A stretch of 64,000 bases of DNA from Populus alba (Eukaryota > Streptophyta > Magnoliopsida > Malpighiales > Salicaceae). The position numbers were made by a program, and so were the translations under genes. The stretch covers positions 11,350,967 through 11,414,966 of the forward strand of contig NC_133299.1 in NCBI RefSeq assembly GCF_005239225.2. Direction: 5' to 3'. Within the stretch, counting starts at the first letter, position 1. The number at the start of each line of letters is the position of its first letter. A model generated the notes under the pieces. It was not told where the DNA came from. It saw only the letters and a list, made by a program, of their open reading frames with translations, and did no database searches. This document shows, in pieces, positions 10,095-21,408 of this stretch.

Positions 10095-11492
10095 TTCTAT
10101 AATCTAAACTGAATCTATCAAAATTTAATGTCGCATCCGACATCGCGGCGGCTCTAAAAATTAATTCTCGAATATGGAAAAAGAACAGATTTCTGGCATC
10201 TTGTTCTTTTAGAAAAAATGTCTTGTTTGAGGAGTCGCCACCTATTATTATGGTCACTAGGAACCCTAACTGATCAGCAGAGATTCTACGGTACGAGATT
10301 GGTTACGTAAAAGGAAAGATATTATCACCCATTAAACGTTCTGCCTGAGGTAAACTGCATTGCTGGTTTTGTTTTAAATTGCTAATTTTTTATTGGTTTA
10401 TGCTTTGATGGTTTATTCGAATATTCCTGACTCTAGCGCCAATGAATATTCAACTACGGATAATTCCAACTCTGACGTTGGTAAATATTACATAGCTATA
10501 AAAAAAATTAGATCAATATTCTTTATTTCTTACTCTAGCACCAATGAACAAATAAATAAAAATAAATTTATTTTTATGTAAAATAAAATAAAATAAAAAT
10601 ACAACAAATAAAAATAATATAAATTTAAATCGGTATTTTTATTCCTGACTCTAGCGTCAGTGAATAAACCAATAAATTTACATTATTTTTATTCATGCAT
10701 ACACATTTTTTATTTTTTTTCTACTTTTTTTGTTTTTTTATTTTTTATTTTTCTATTTTTTTATTTTTTATTTTTTTGGGTTGGGCCCAGCTCAACCTAC
10801 ATAGGCTGGGCTAGACCCATCCCAGCCCGGCCACTGACCCAAGCCAGTGGCTCGGCTGGACAAAACAATAGCACGCATGACGCGTGCGGTGCTGTAAAAG
10901 GGTTAATTATAATTCAAAGCTACCATGTCTAATGAATTAAATTGCAGAATGGGAAAGGATGAACTTACCTGGTCTGGTATGCTTGATGACGAAGACGAAG
11001 CTGTGGGTGATTGGTGCAATGGTTAGGCAACGCCTCGTTCTTCCATTCTGTCCTCCTTTGCTTTCTCTCCTGATCTTGGTTCCTTGTCTCTCTGGGTTTG
11101 TTTTTCATCTTTCAGCCCCTCGGTTATGTGATTCCTCTGTCTCCCCTTTTCTCCTCGGTTTCTCTTCCTCTTTTCCCTCCTGCTTGTTTTCCCCTTGTTT
11201 TCTGGTTCGTTGTCTACAGGGACGAAAGAAATGGTAAAAACAATACTCCTCTCTGTGTAATCTTTGTTTGGTTCGTGCTCTCTCTTTTTTTGCTTGCATT
11301 TGTCTTTCTTTATGCTCTGTTTTCTTCATTTTTCCTCTGGGTTTCTACTTGAGTTTTCCCCCCCAGTTTTTCGTTCAAACCCCCTTGGATCCGTTTCTTC
11401 CTCCCCGTTTCACTGGTTTTTTGTGTCTGGGTTTAGCCTCTGTTTTTCCCCTAGGTATTTTTTTTCCGCCCCATTTTCTTCGTTGTTCCTCT

Positions 11493-11501
11493 GTTTTATA
11501 G
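11493..11501 (-). promoter_or_regulatory. Candidate TATA box of LTR B
   Basis: The minus strand reads CTATAAAAC, about 850 bases into the LTR from its sense start, at the place equivalent to the TATA-like site of LTR A. As this is the 5' LTR it would be the promoter that drives the genomic transcript. Confidence 0.35.
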
Positions 11502-11829
11502 AGTCCGATCGGTGGTAACGGACAGCATGTAGAGGGACGAACACATTAAAACGTCCATAACTGAGGTGCCCCATCATTGTTGCCGGAAACGGTCTCTGTT
11601 TAAAGAAGAAGAAGAAGATGAACATCGTTCCTTCAAATGACGCTGTTTTGGGATATGGGGCGGCTATTTCGTTTTGACTCGTGAAGTTTTGCAACTTTTG
11701 TAATTAAGCCCCTGGTTTAAACTGTAATTAGACCCCTGCATTTCGGCGCCATTTTCAAGCTGGTCCTTGGATTTTACTTTGTTGCAACCTTGCCCCCAAG
11801 TAACCCTAAACTTTACAATTTCTTCAATT

Positions 11830-12160
11830 AAGTCCCTGATTTAATTAATTTAATTAAATCCAAGTCCAATTAAGTCTCAAAACTTATCTATTCTCCAATT
11901 AAACCCTTAATTGGATTAATTAAATTAATTCCAAGCTTAATTAAGTCTCAAAACTTATCAATTCTCCAATTAAACCCTTAATTGGATTAATTAATTCCAA
12001 GCTCAATTAAGTCTCAAAACTTATTAATTATCCAATTAAACCCTTAATTGGATTAATTAATTCCAAGCTCAATTAAGTCTCAAAACTTATCAATTCTCTA
12101 ATTAAACCCTTAATTGGATTAATTAAATTAATTCCAAGCTTAATTAGATTAATTTTAAAG
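11830..12160. repeat. Tandem array of 66-71 bp units inside LTR B
   Basis: The motif AAGTCTC recurs at about 11872, 11943, 12009 and 12075 (spacing 71, 66, 66). Units contain CAATTAAACCCTTAATTGG, which is partly self-complementary. Confidence 0.75.
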
Positions 12161-12356
12161 TTTAATTAAACCCCAAAACTTCTAATCATGTTGCCCTTAA
12201 CCCAAATTTTTAATTTATTCTTCATTTATTTCATTTTACTTGTTTTTTCCATCATTGTTATTCTGTTTCATCATTTTTTTTAATCCTTTTCAGTAAATAA
12301 AATAATAATAATAATAATTAAAATAAAATGGTCAAAAATTGAGTTATGACACATTA

Positions 12357-13829
12357 TGTCATGTTTTTTTTAATGGCATGTATTCTTTGACATTGTTGTA
12401 GCCCATGTATTTACACAATTATTTTTGCTCAATATCATAATCTTTTTTTTCTCTTTCTAAAATCACAATAAGGATAGAAAAAAACATAAAATGATTTTCC
12501 TCGATATCATACTTTTTTTATTTCTTGAAATTTTTACTAGAAAATTCTATAAGTCTTGTTTTATATAAGTTTAAAATATCATAGTCATAGGATATCATTA
12601 AAGCTTTGTGATAAAACCTAAAATCTACTATGCAGAAATTGCATTATTTTTCTAATTAGTTTAGGATTATTTTTATTTTATTTTATTTAGAACTCTTTTG
12701 TTATTTTCTTAAAGCTTGTTTGGAATATTTTACCTAGTATAAATAGCGCTATTTAATTTTTTTTTAGACTTGGTTTATTTATAAATAATATTATTGTGTA
12801 TATTTTTTATTAAACTTTTTAAGACTTATCAAAGATTAATTGTTTTTTGTAGCATTCATCCTTATATTTTTTATTCTTGATTCTTTATAATCAAAGGATT
12901 GAGGTTTCTCATCCAGTAACTTTGGTTTTTTAGTTTAAGTAATCATTGAGTCTGAGTTTTTTATGAATCTAATTTTAGTTTTCTAGAGTTGTTTTTTTAT
13001 ATTGATTTATATTCTTACTCCAGGTTTTTATTAGTTGATTTTAGCTAACATTAAATAATCACTACTCTTAATCAAATCAAATGACATATAAATGAATTAT
13101 TTTTATTATAAACAAATGCATTTCATGATTTTGAAACCGAAGATACTTTGATGAAAAAGTTTTAGTAAGGTTTATTTTATTTTATGGGAGCCACTTTTTT
13201 CAAACATGTATCTTTAATTTTCTAAGAGGATCTAGGTTATCTCTTTCTTGTATGAACTTGGTCAAACAAGACGTGCAAATTCTCGTAAGGAACCGATGAA
13301 TTTGATATGAAACGCAGCAAGTGAGGTAGCTTTTTCAAACCAATATTTATTTTTCAATTCTTCACATGAAATTAATATCATTGTCAAAGTTTATTACCTA
13401 GATGTGATCGATGGAGCTGCTTATCTTTAAGCACATCGTCTCCTCTTTTGAATTATTAGCCAATTCCGTAAGGTTTGAATCTCCATCATAAGGTGGATGA
13501 GCTATCATCATCATCACATAGAGCAATAATTCGGATGCCAGATGAAGAAGAAGGTATGCAAGTTTATTTTAGCCTAAACAATTATGTCATAAAGCTAATT
13601 ATTTGAAGTTACGAATTATGGGAAAAGTGATGAATTATGGCTTCAAAGTCTTGAGACTTTGATGGGCTTGCGCATACTAAAACTAAGAATCTTGAACCAA
13701 GTTATTTGATTTTAGTGCCTTGTTAGATCCAAGTTATTTAAGTCAAGTATCCAAATAATTTAGGTTTGGCAACCATATTAAATCCAAGAGCCTAATTAAT
13801 AGTAATAAAAATAATACTATTAAAAATAA
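12357..13829. other. AT-rich intergenic sequence, no gene seen
   Basis: No open frame of note on either strand, no recognisable transposon protein and no clear repeat boundaries. The sequence is AT-rich throughout. Confidence 0.6.
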
Positions 13830-14185
13830 AAATAAAAATAAAAATATTTATAGTGATTTTTTTACTAATAATAATTTTTAATCTTACCATTCAAATCAAA
13901 TTTATGATTTTTTCTAAATAATAACTTTTTTTTCAAATTCATTAATAATATTAATAATAAATAAATAAAAGTATTTGTAATATTAATAATAATATTAAAC
14001 ATACCTGACTCAAGTTCTTCTAATTTTTAATTTTATCATTCAAATCAAATTTATTGTTTTTCTTCAATAGTAATAATATTTTTTAAAAAATTTAATAATA
14101 ATAATAATAATATTTTTTTTTATTTTTCCCTTCAAATCAAATCTATGGTTGTTTTTCAATAGCAATAATATTGTTTTTCAATTTT

Positions 14186-14218
<33 letters not shown>

Positions 14219-14545
14219 CATGTCTGACCCAAGATCTAATTGTTTTTAATTTTATCCTTAAAATCAAATTTATGATTTTTCTTCAATCCCAATAATATTT
14301 TCTTTTCAAATTTAATGATGATGATGATGATGATGATAATAATAATTATTATTATTATTATTATTATTACTATTTTAATATTAATAAGAATATTACTAAT
14401 AAAATTAATATTAATAATAATATTAAACATGTTTGACACAAGTTCTTATAGTTTTTAATTTTACCTTTCAAATCAAATTTATAGTTTTTCTTCGATAGAA
14501 ATAATATTTTTTTTCAAATTTATTATTAATAATAATAAATGTTAA
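13830..14545. repeat. Tandem repeat of about 210-218 bp with trinucleotide runs
   Basis: A block of the type TGACNCAAGTTCTTCTAATT followed by a TTTTAATTTTA... and CAAATCAAATTTAT recurs at about 14003, 14221 and 14432. A degenerate copy starts near 13880. Each copy contains an ATT/AAT or GAT run (14192-14217, 14308-14368). The long poly-Ile frame at 14236-14439 on the minus strand is only the translation of these runs. Confidence 0.65.
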
Positions 14546-15169
14546 CACTTGGATATGACATCACATTCCAGAACCAAGTAGCTTGGGCTGCTTGGCCTAG
14601 TAATTTCGACCTAGTATATATCCTAAATTTCTCAATTGGATTATTTTTGTTAATTTCTTTTAATAATCTAGGTCTAATATGCACATTGTATGCACTAAAA
14701 TAACACCAATTTGAAGAAAACTCAATGAAAAATTTAATGAATAATAAAAACATATTATGAAAATTTTAAAGACTATTAACATGATAGAACAAGAAAACTT
14801 GATCGGATTATTGATGATGTTAACAAAATACCTATTTGTGAATAAAAAAAAACATTTAGAATCAAATTAATAAAATTTATAGATTTGAGACTTAATTGAG
14901 AATCAATAAATAGATTTATGATTAAATTAAAGTTTCTTTAAAATTGTTAATCACTGTTCCAATTAGGATATATAATGTTGGGTATAAGTGTGAAAGCTAT
15001 TTCTAATTGGTTTTTAGTTTTAGTTCATAGAATTGCAATATAAAATATTGTAAGATAAAAATTAAAAATTATACTTCAAGTAGTGCCAAACTAAGGTAAA
15101 AAAAACAAGTTTATGGACTAAAATTTTGTATTTGCTATAAATGCCAAATTAAATATAAAGCTAAAAGTG

Positions 15170-15741
15170 TGATATTTTTATTGTTCTCATCTTTACTTTT
15201 TACTCTCTTATAAATAATTATAAATTGAAATAGTTGATTTTTTAAAATAATTTTTATTTTAATCCTTATATTTATTATTTTACACAATTGAACTTTTTTT
15301 TAGCATAAATTAGAACTTAATTGCATTTTTTATTTTTGGGAGTGAGGGTTGAATTAAAAAATAGAGAATTGAAATGAAAAACATGGTAAAATAGATGACT
15401 TCTCTATTATTTATTTAAAAAGTTTTTTTTTTATTTCCCATCTTTCTTTTTAAGATATTAGATTAATTAGTTCCTCTAATTTTAAGTCAAAATGGAAATT
15501 GTCTTTTTGATAAAAAAGAAAAAGAAAAAAAAAAAAAAAAAAAAAGAAGAAGCAAACCCCGTTTTTAAGGCCACACTAAAGTAGACTGGTGGGGAAGGGG
15601 CTTTAAAACCAGCTCTAGAAAAATAGCGAAATGAGGAGGTGGGTCACGTAGTATTGATAGCTAGAGAAGCTAGCTTTGAAACATAGGGAGGGAATTTCAA
15701 CTGACAAACGCTGTATTTTAAGGGTTCTCTTTTAGAGCTTT
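15170..15741. repeat. Copy 1 of a direct duplication of about 560 bp
   Basis: It matches 18432-18990. The right-hand 190 bases are nearly identical (TTTTTAAGGCCACACTAAA, GACTGGTGGGGAAGGGGCTT, AATAGCGAAATGAGGAGGTG, AACTGACAAACGCT). The AT-rich left part has diverged more. No gene is seen in it. Confidence 0.8.
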
Positions 15742-16742
15742 AAACATGCATTGAAAAAGCAGTTCAAGTGTAATTTGTGGCTGAAATTTGGCAAGTAATA
15801 AACGATGCGTCGTTTTTTGTTTTTGTTTTTCTAGATTATCATGGGCGAACGACACATTCACTTCAAAAAAAAATTGAAGATTAATGCGTGTGGACCTCGA
15901 CTTATAGGCCCACATACAAACCCTTTCTATGTAAGATAGGCGTATGGACTACATTCATTTAAAAAAAAAAAAAAACTTTTTAGAAATTCATTCCCCTTTC
16001 TATGTAGGATGCGAATTTAGAATATTATCTTATTTTTAATCAATTCACCCGAATTAATTGGTATGAGTTTTTTTTTTTTTCCCATAATGGGTTTCATACT
16101 TGTTCTTCTTTAATTATTATGGATTTTTTTTTAATTGCAATGCTAATAATTAAAAAAATATTTTTTTTTGGATTCATCCATTAATATTTAATTGATTGAG
16201 AAATAGATTTCATGAATGATTTTTTTATTGTTCTATTTAGGGTTATTATGGTCTCAAACAAATATCTATGTTATAATTGATGCTTATTTTTTTTAGCATC
16301 TAATTCCTATCATTTAAGTAAATAAAAATTATTTTAAAAAATTATTAAACCTAGTTAAGTTCATAAACCGAGTAACGTGTGACCGGGTTCATCAAATATA
16401 TCATCGTCTCAATACTTTTTTAAAAAAAATCTTAGTTTTTTTATAAGTTGATTTATGTTTTTTCTAGTCATCCAGATTTTCTTTGAACCTATTACGTAAA
16501 CCAATTCATATCGGGTTAACTTTTACATGCATGGTTTAGTTGAAAATTCACGCCATGCAAGGAGCCGGGTCAAGAAATTTCAAGATTTATTTGCTTGCCT
16601 GAATTTAAAAGGATTGCCAAAAAAATCGGCACACTTTTAATATTCTTTTTTAAATTTAGCCTAGTCCATGGTAAAACATGTGCCAATAGACTACTGGATA
16701 GCAAAAGCATGAGAAAAAAGAGAAGAATGAAACTAGGAACTG
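15742..16742. other. AT-rich intergenic sequence with dispersed repeats
   Basis: No gene is seen. Around 16350-16590 there are fragments with GTGACCGGGTTCATC and CGGGTTAACTTTTAC, similar in style to the dispersed repeat at 46980-47420 and 53620-54250. Confidence 0.5.
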
Positions 16743-16945
16743 AATAATTTACATGGCGATGAGCTAATAATTAACAGAACTCTAAAATGCGTGGGTTTTT
16801 TACTGTACATGAATTCATTGTGGACTAAGAGACAATTCACCATGGACTTACTGTACATAAATAATTTACATGGAGAGGAACTAATAATTAATACAACTTT
16901 AAAACACGTGGGTTTTTTTACTGTTCATGAATGCATTGTGGACTT
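16743..16945. repeat. Tandem duplication, period about 115 bp
   Basis: AATAATTTACATGGNGA...CTAATAATTAA...GTGGGTTTTTTACTGT...ATTGTGGACT occurs at 16743-16827 and again at about 16860-16943. A shorter third piece (CATTATGGAC) follows near 17051. Confidence 0.7.
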
Positions 16946-17254
16946 AATGTACATGCATGTACGTGGACTTACAAGTTGCTTTGCTATGTATAAAAACTTG
17001 CATAGTTGCTTTGCTATGTCTTAACACGTATAGTGATTTTCTATTGTACATGCATTATGGACCAAGATACAATTATTTATGGATGACACTATAGCACATT
17101 AGGAGACGTTCCTTACATGTGGTTTTAGTCAAGAATTACAGTTGGGGTGGCTCATTTGACTCTTGCCATTAAGATGAGAGTTATGCAATGACAAAGACAA
17201 CAATTTATTAGATCAGGTTGTCAACATTTGGCGATTGGACCGTCAAGCCAGGGT

Positions 17255-17345
17255 GTTGGGGCTAGCCACCTAGCGCTATGGCTGGCTGAGGCCTCAACAT
17301 GCAGGCATTTGACATGAGGTGTGACTAGCCTTAGGTGCTATAGGC
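17255..17345. repeat. GC-rich dispersed repeat, paired with 19236-19330
   Basis: CCACCTAGCGCTA, GGCTGAG, CATGCAG and CACTTGA or CATTTGA occur in the same order in both places. The sequence is unusually GC-rich in this AT-rich region. Confidence 0.55.
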
Positions 17346-17389
17346 GGGCCTGCACGCTTGGCCGCAACCCTAGGGCACTTGACACTTGA

Positions 17390-18246
17390 TTATTTATTAT
17401 TATAATATCTATAACACAAATAATTATATTAATATATCTAAGAATATTTATAACACAAATTATAATATTTTTATATTAATACTTAGAATTATAATTAAAA
17501 TAATATATTTATAACACAAATAATAATTTTTTTGATATGAATACTTTGAACTACAAGAAAAATAATAATATTTATGATGAAAATAATTATATTTTTTATA
17601 TAAATACTTTGAATTATATTTTTAAATATAAAAACAACTGATGGTTTTTCTTCAATAGTAATAATAGTATTTTTAAAATTTATTACTACTACTACTACTA
17701 CTACTAATAATAATAATAAATTTTCCAAATTTATTAATTATTTTATGAATAATATAAATTATAATAAAAATAATAATATGTATAATACAAATAATAATAT
17801 TTTTAATTATAATAATAGTAATAATATTTATAAGACAAATAATAATATTTTTAATTATAATAATAGTAATAATATTTATAAGACAAATGATAATATTTTT
17901 AATATTAGTATTTTTGTATTCTAATTAATGTTATTGAAATTAAAAATATTCTTAGTTGTATTATAAATATTAATATTAATTTTAACATTAAAAATATTAT
18001 TATTTTTATTAAAAATATTTTTATTATAATTAGTATTAGTATTATTCATATAATAATTAATAAATTAAAAATATTATTATTTGTATTATAATTAATGTTA
18101 TTGAAATTCAAGATATGCTTATTTGTTATTATAAACATTGTTATGTTTATTATAATTAATAATTTGATAAATACTGTGATAAATACTATTATTAATATTG
18201 TATCAACTTTGATCAAGCAAGTTTCATATTATTATTAATATGATAA
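17390..18246. repeat. Very AT-rich region of degenerate AAT/ATT and TATTTATAA repeats
   Basis: Repeats such as AATAATAATATTTTTAATTATAATAATAGTAATAATATTTATAAGACAAA are tandem at about 17810-17905. ACT and AAT triplets run at 17682-17718. No gene is seen. Confidence 0.7.
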
Positions 18247-18427
18247 ATATTATTATTTTCATTCTAATTCTTATTATTTTTATTTTAATTAAATGTATTA
18301 CTATTAAGAATAGAAGAAAATTGAAAAAAAAAATATAATAATAATAATTGTTGTTGTTGTTGTTGTTAAAAAAAATATTTTTTAAAAAAAACATCTTATT
18401 GCCAAAGTGCCTGACTTGATGCACATC
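18247..18427. repeat. Repeat of about 170 bp, also at 18990-19150
   Basis: TTTTATTTTAATTAAATGTATTA, AAGAATANAAGAAAATTG, a triplet run, then AACATCTTATTG and GCCTGNCTNGATGCA appear in the same order in both copies. The two copies bracket copy 2 of the 560-bp duplication. A (TTG)n run lies at 18349-18366. Confidence 0.65.
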
Positions 18428-18431
18428 CCCT

Positions 18432-18990
18432 AGAAATAAGTGATATTTTGATCATTCTTATCTTCACTTTGTACTTTCTTATAAATAACTGTAAATTGAA
18501 GTAGTTAATTTTTTAAAAACAATTTTTATTTTGATTCTCAAACTTACTTTTTTATATAATTGAGCTTTTTTTTAAAGTAAATTAGAACTTAGTTGCATCT
18601 CTTTTTTTGAGAGTGAGAGTTGAATTGAAAAATAAAAGAACTAAAATTAAAAACACGGTAAAATAAATTATTTCTCTACTATTTATTTAAATTTTTTTTT
18701 ATTCCCCATCTTTTCTTTTAAGTTATTAGATTAATTGGTCTCTCAAATTTTAAGTCAAAAATAGATGGAAATTGTCTTTTTAATAAATAATAATAAAAAA
18801 AACCCCCGTTTTTAAGGCCACACTAAAACTAGTAGACTGGTGGGGAAGGGGCTTAAAACCAGCTCTAGAAAAAAATAGCGAAATGAGGAGGTGGGTCACG
18901 TCGTATTGATAGCTAGAGAAGCTAGCTTTGAAATATGGAGGGAATTTCAACTGACAAACGCTCTATTTTAAGGTTTCTCTTTCAGAGCTT
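18432..18990. repeat. Copy 2 of a direct duplication of about 560 bp
   Basis: It is the partner of 15170-15741 in direct orientation, about 3.3 kb away. See that entry. Confidence 0.8.
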
Positions 18991-19330
18991 ATATTATTTT
19001 TATTTCAATTAAATGTATTAATACTAAGAATACAAGAAAATTGGAAAAACAAACAAATATAATAACTATTATTATTACGGTTAAAAAAACATGTTTTTTT
19101 AAAACATCTTATTGTAAGCTCCAAGCGCCTGGCTGGATGCATACCTTTTGAAACCGTAGACACCTAGCGCTTGGGTTGCGAGGCTTGGGTTGGTCACGCG
19201 CACTTGCCTTAGCACCATGTTGCCTGCCCACACCTAGGCACCTACCACCTAGCGCTAGGGTAGGCTGAGACCCTAGCATGCAGACACTTGATATGAGATC
19301 TATCATGCCTTGGGCACTAGGGGCATACCC
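18990..19330. repeat. Second copies of the 170-bp and GC-rich repeats
   Basis: 18990-19150 matches 18247-18427. 19236-19330 matches 17255-17345. The open frame on the minus strand at 19109-19306 lies wholly in these repeats and is not called. Confidence 0.6.
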
Positions 19331-19429
19331 GCATGCCTTGATGCTGACCCGACCGTCAAGGTCTATTCTAACCGCTCTTGGGTTTAAAGACCCATAAAAT
19401 CAGTTAGATAAAATCTAAATATTTTTTAA

Positions 19430-20060
19430 AAATTATATTTTAAAAAAATATAAAAACATGAATGAAAATATTATTTTGAAGCAAAGATAAAAATTAACAT
19501 TTAAAAATTTCTTGGCCCTGGTAGCGCGCAGCCAAATACAATGCTAACATTTAAAAAAAATTACAAAAATATATATAAAAAATAATTTGAAGTAAAGAAA
19601 AAAACTTCAAAATTGTCAATTTTTTTTTCAAAGAATTTTTGAAACGCAAAATCAAACATGATCTAATTAATTTGAAGTAAAGAAAAAAAAATTAAAAAAA
19701 AAAATTCAATTTCACGAGTATTGCCTCTCAACCAGACACAATCTTAATATAAAAATAATTTTAAAAATAATACAAAAACATGGAGAAAATATTATTTTGA
19801 AGTAAAGAAAAACTTTAACAATTTCTTGGATTTGGCGTCGCAGCCAAACACAATCTCAACATATTTTTTTTAAAAATAATACAAAAACATAACAAAAATA
19901 TTTATTTCAAGCAAAGAAAAAAAACTTTAAAAACTAGGATTTTTTTTTAAGGAATTTTTGAAATGCAAAATCAAACATGATTTAATTAGGAATTTCAACC
20001 CAAACTAAGACGGGAAAATTTTTTATCATCACCCAATTTTTATACAGTATAAAAAAATTT
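19430..20060. repeat. Degenerate tandem AT-rich repeat, possibly MITE-derived
   Basis: Blocks of the form ACAAAAACATGNANAAAATATT, TTTGAAGTAAAGAAAAA, AATTTCTTGG, then a short GC piece (GCGCAGCCAAATACAAT, GTCGCAGCCAAACACAATCT) recur three to four times at about 150-170 bp spacing. I cannot place element ends. Confidence 0.45.
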
Positions 20061-20545
20061 ATCATCACCCAATTTCAACCCAAACATGTTTTTATATATT
20101 TTAAAAATAAATATATTAAGATTGTGTCTGACTCAAAAAAGAGACACAAGAAATCTAAAATTATTTTTTCCCCTTTACTTCAAATTAATATTCTTTTGAT
20201 TATTTTGCATTATTTCTTTTAATATTTTTACGCATTCAAATTTCAATTCTTCTTTAAACACAACATGAAATCATTTATTTTATGTTTGATTACAACAGTA
20301 GTGTTTTATAAGAGATAAGAATTTCTCTTATTGATATTTTTTTTTGTATTATAAAAAGTATATAATTAATGCGACTTTTTTTATATTATATAAAAGTTGG
20401 GTGATAATAATTTTTTTTTTTCATTTCAGGCTGGGTTGAATTTCCTTATTAAAGGTGTTTAAGAAATGCTTTGAAAAAAATTGAATTTTTTTTTATTGTT
20501 TTGTTTACTTCAAATTAATATTTTTTATGTTTAATATTTTTTAAT
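20061..20545. other. AT-rich intergenic sequence, no gene seen
   Basis: No gene or transposon protein is recognisable here. Confidence 0.5.
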
Positions 20546-20830
20546 TTTGGATCCTGCCGGGTGCAGGATCTGTACTGAATTGGATCCTGCATAAGCCAGG
20601 ACCCAAATGCTTTAAATCAAACAAAATTTGAGCAAGTAGGGCCCAAGAAAGTTGGGCTATACTCCCACCAAGATCCAATAGCATTGAGTCCTGTTATCAG
20701 CCCAAACTACCAGCAGGGCCAACTACTGCCGGGTTCTATGATGGGCTATGCTGCCAACCCTAATTGCCAGCAGGACCCATTGCTGTTGGGTATTGCTATC
20801 AGTAGACGCGACAGTTGTAGAGTTTTAAAA
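20546..20830. repeat. GC-richer island with a GATCCTGC inverted repeat
   Basis: GATCCTGC (20550-20557) and GCAGGATC (20563-20570) form an 8-bp stem with a 5-base loop, and GGATCCTGC recurs at 20581. Further on CCAGCAGG appears twice (20709 and 20767), with GGGCCAACTACTG and GGACCCATTGCTG beside them. An open frame of 71 codons at 20684-20899 covers it but matches nothing that I know. I treat the stretch as repeat-like. Confidence 0.4.
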
Positions 20831-21070
20831 ATTTGCTCATATCAAACCATCAAGTTTAAAAAAGATTATTATTATTTTAATTACAGTTCAAATTACTAAT
20901 ATAACAATTGTTCATTTTAAACAAATTATTACCAATATTTAAAAAAGCTATTATTACCATCAAAGATAAACCATACATTTTTCCCACATTAAACAATGAT
21001 ATTATAAATATTATTAAATTTTTTTTCAACAAATATTATTGCTATAACAACTTAGACCAAACAAGTTCAA

Positions 21071-21136
<66 letters not shown>
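21071..21136. repeat. (TTA)n microsatellite, 22 repeats
   Basis: An uninterrupted run about 270 bp downstream of the stop of the glycosyltransferase-like gene. Confidence 0.95.
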
Positions 21137-21408
21137 CATAAATGTTAATAATTAATTAATGTTATTAAATTTAAAATAAATTTGATTACTATCAAACAAA
21201 AGACAAAAGAATAGATTTCATTTCAAGGATAAAATGAATTATTAATTGATTATTATTATTATTTTTAAATATTGTTATTTTTATTATAATTAATATTGTT
21301 AACATTAAAGATATTATTATTTATATTACAAAACACTACATTGTAAAACTATTCTGTGTTTCTCTCCTATATGACCAGTGATCCAAAACACTACAGTGTT
21401 GTTGGGTT

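Larger units (their letters stand above)
143..12351 (-). mobile_element. Gag-only Ty3/gypsy-like LTR retroelement (non-autonomous), about 12.2 kb including a nested hAT
   Basis: Two similar LTRs in the same orientation (143-2443 and 10129-12351) bound this unit. CATTA lies just outside both ends (138-142 and 12352-12356), as expected for a 5-bp target duplication. Read on the minus strand the order is 5' LTR (right), primer-site-like leader (10077-10094), decayed gag (9517-8525), a long non-coding stretch, purine tract (2459-2444) and 3' LTR (left). The left LTR lacks the last 7 bases (TGTCGCA on the plus strand) seen in the right LTR. No protease, reverse transcriptase, RNase H or integrase is recognisable in the interior, so it would have needed enzymes from a relative. 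This resembles described terminal-repeat-with-gag (TR-GAG) elements. The hAT at 3984-6598 accounts for 2.6 kb of its length. Confidence 0.8.
10129..12351 (-). repeat. 5' LTR of the gag-only retroelement (LTR B)
   Basis: It runs TGTCGCATCC to GTTATGACA on the plus strand and matches LTR A throughout, including the GGAGTCGCCACC block, the repeated TCCTGACTCTAGCG blocks, the GC-rich island (10785-10870), the pyrimidine-rich stretch (11040-11500) and the TTAAGTCTCAAAACTTAT array. A hairpin with a 7-bp stem is at 10830-10851. Open frames in 10959-11694 are low-complexity products of the pyrimidine tract and not genes. CATTA follows at 12352-12356. Confidence 0.82.

Noticed and set aside
10959..11694. 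Several Phe/Leu/Ser-rich open frames and a Lys/Arg-rich one opposite
   Set aside because: They are translation of the pyrimidine tract of LTR B.
14236..14439. Poly-isoleucine peptide
   Set aside because: It is only the translation of ATT/AAT runs. The same holds for 18224-18424 and 20908-21141.
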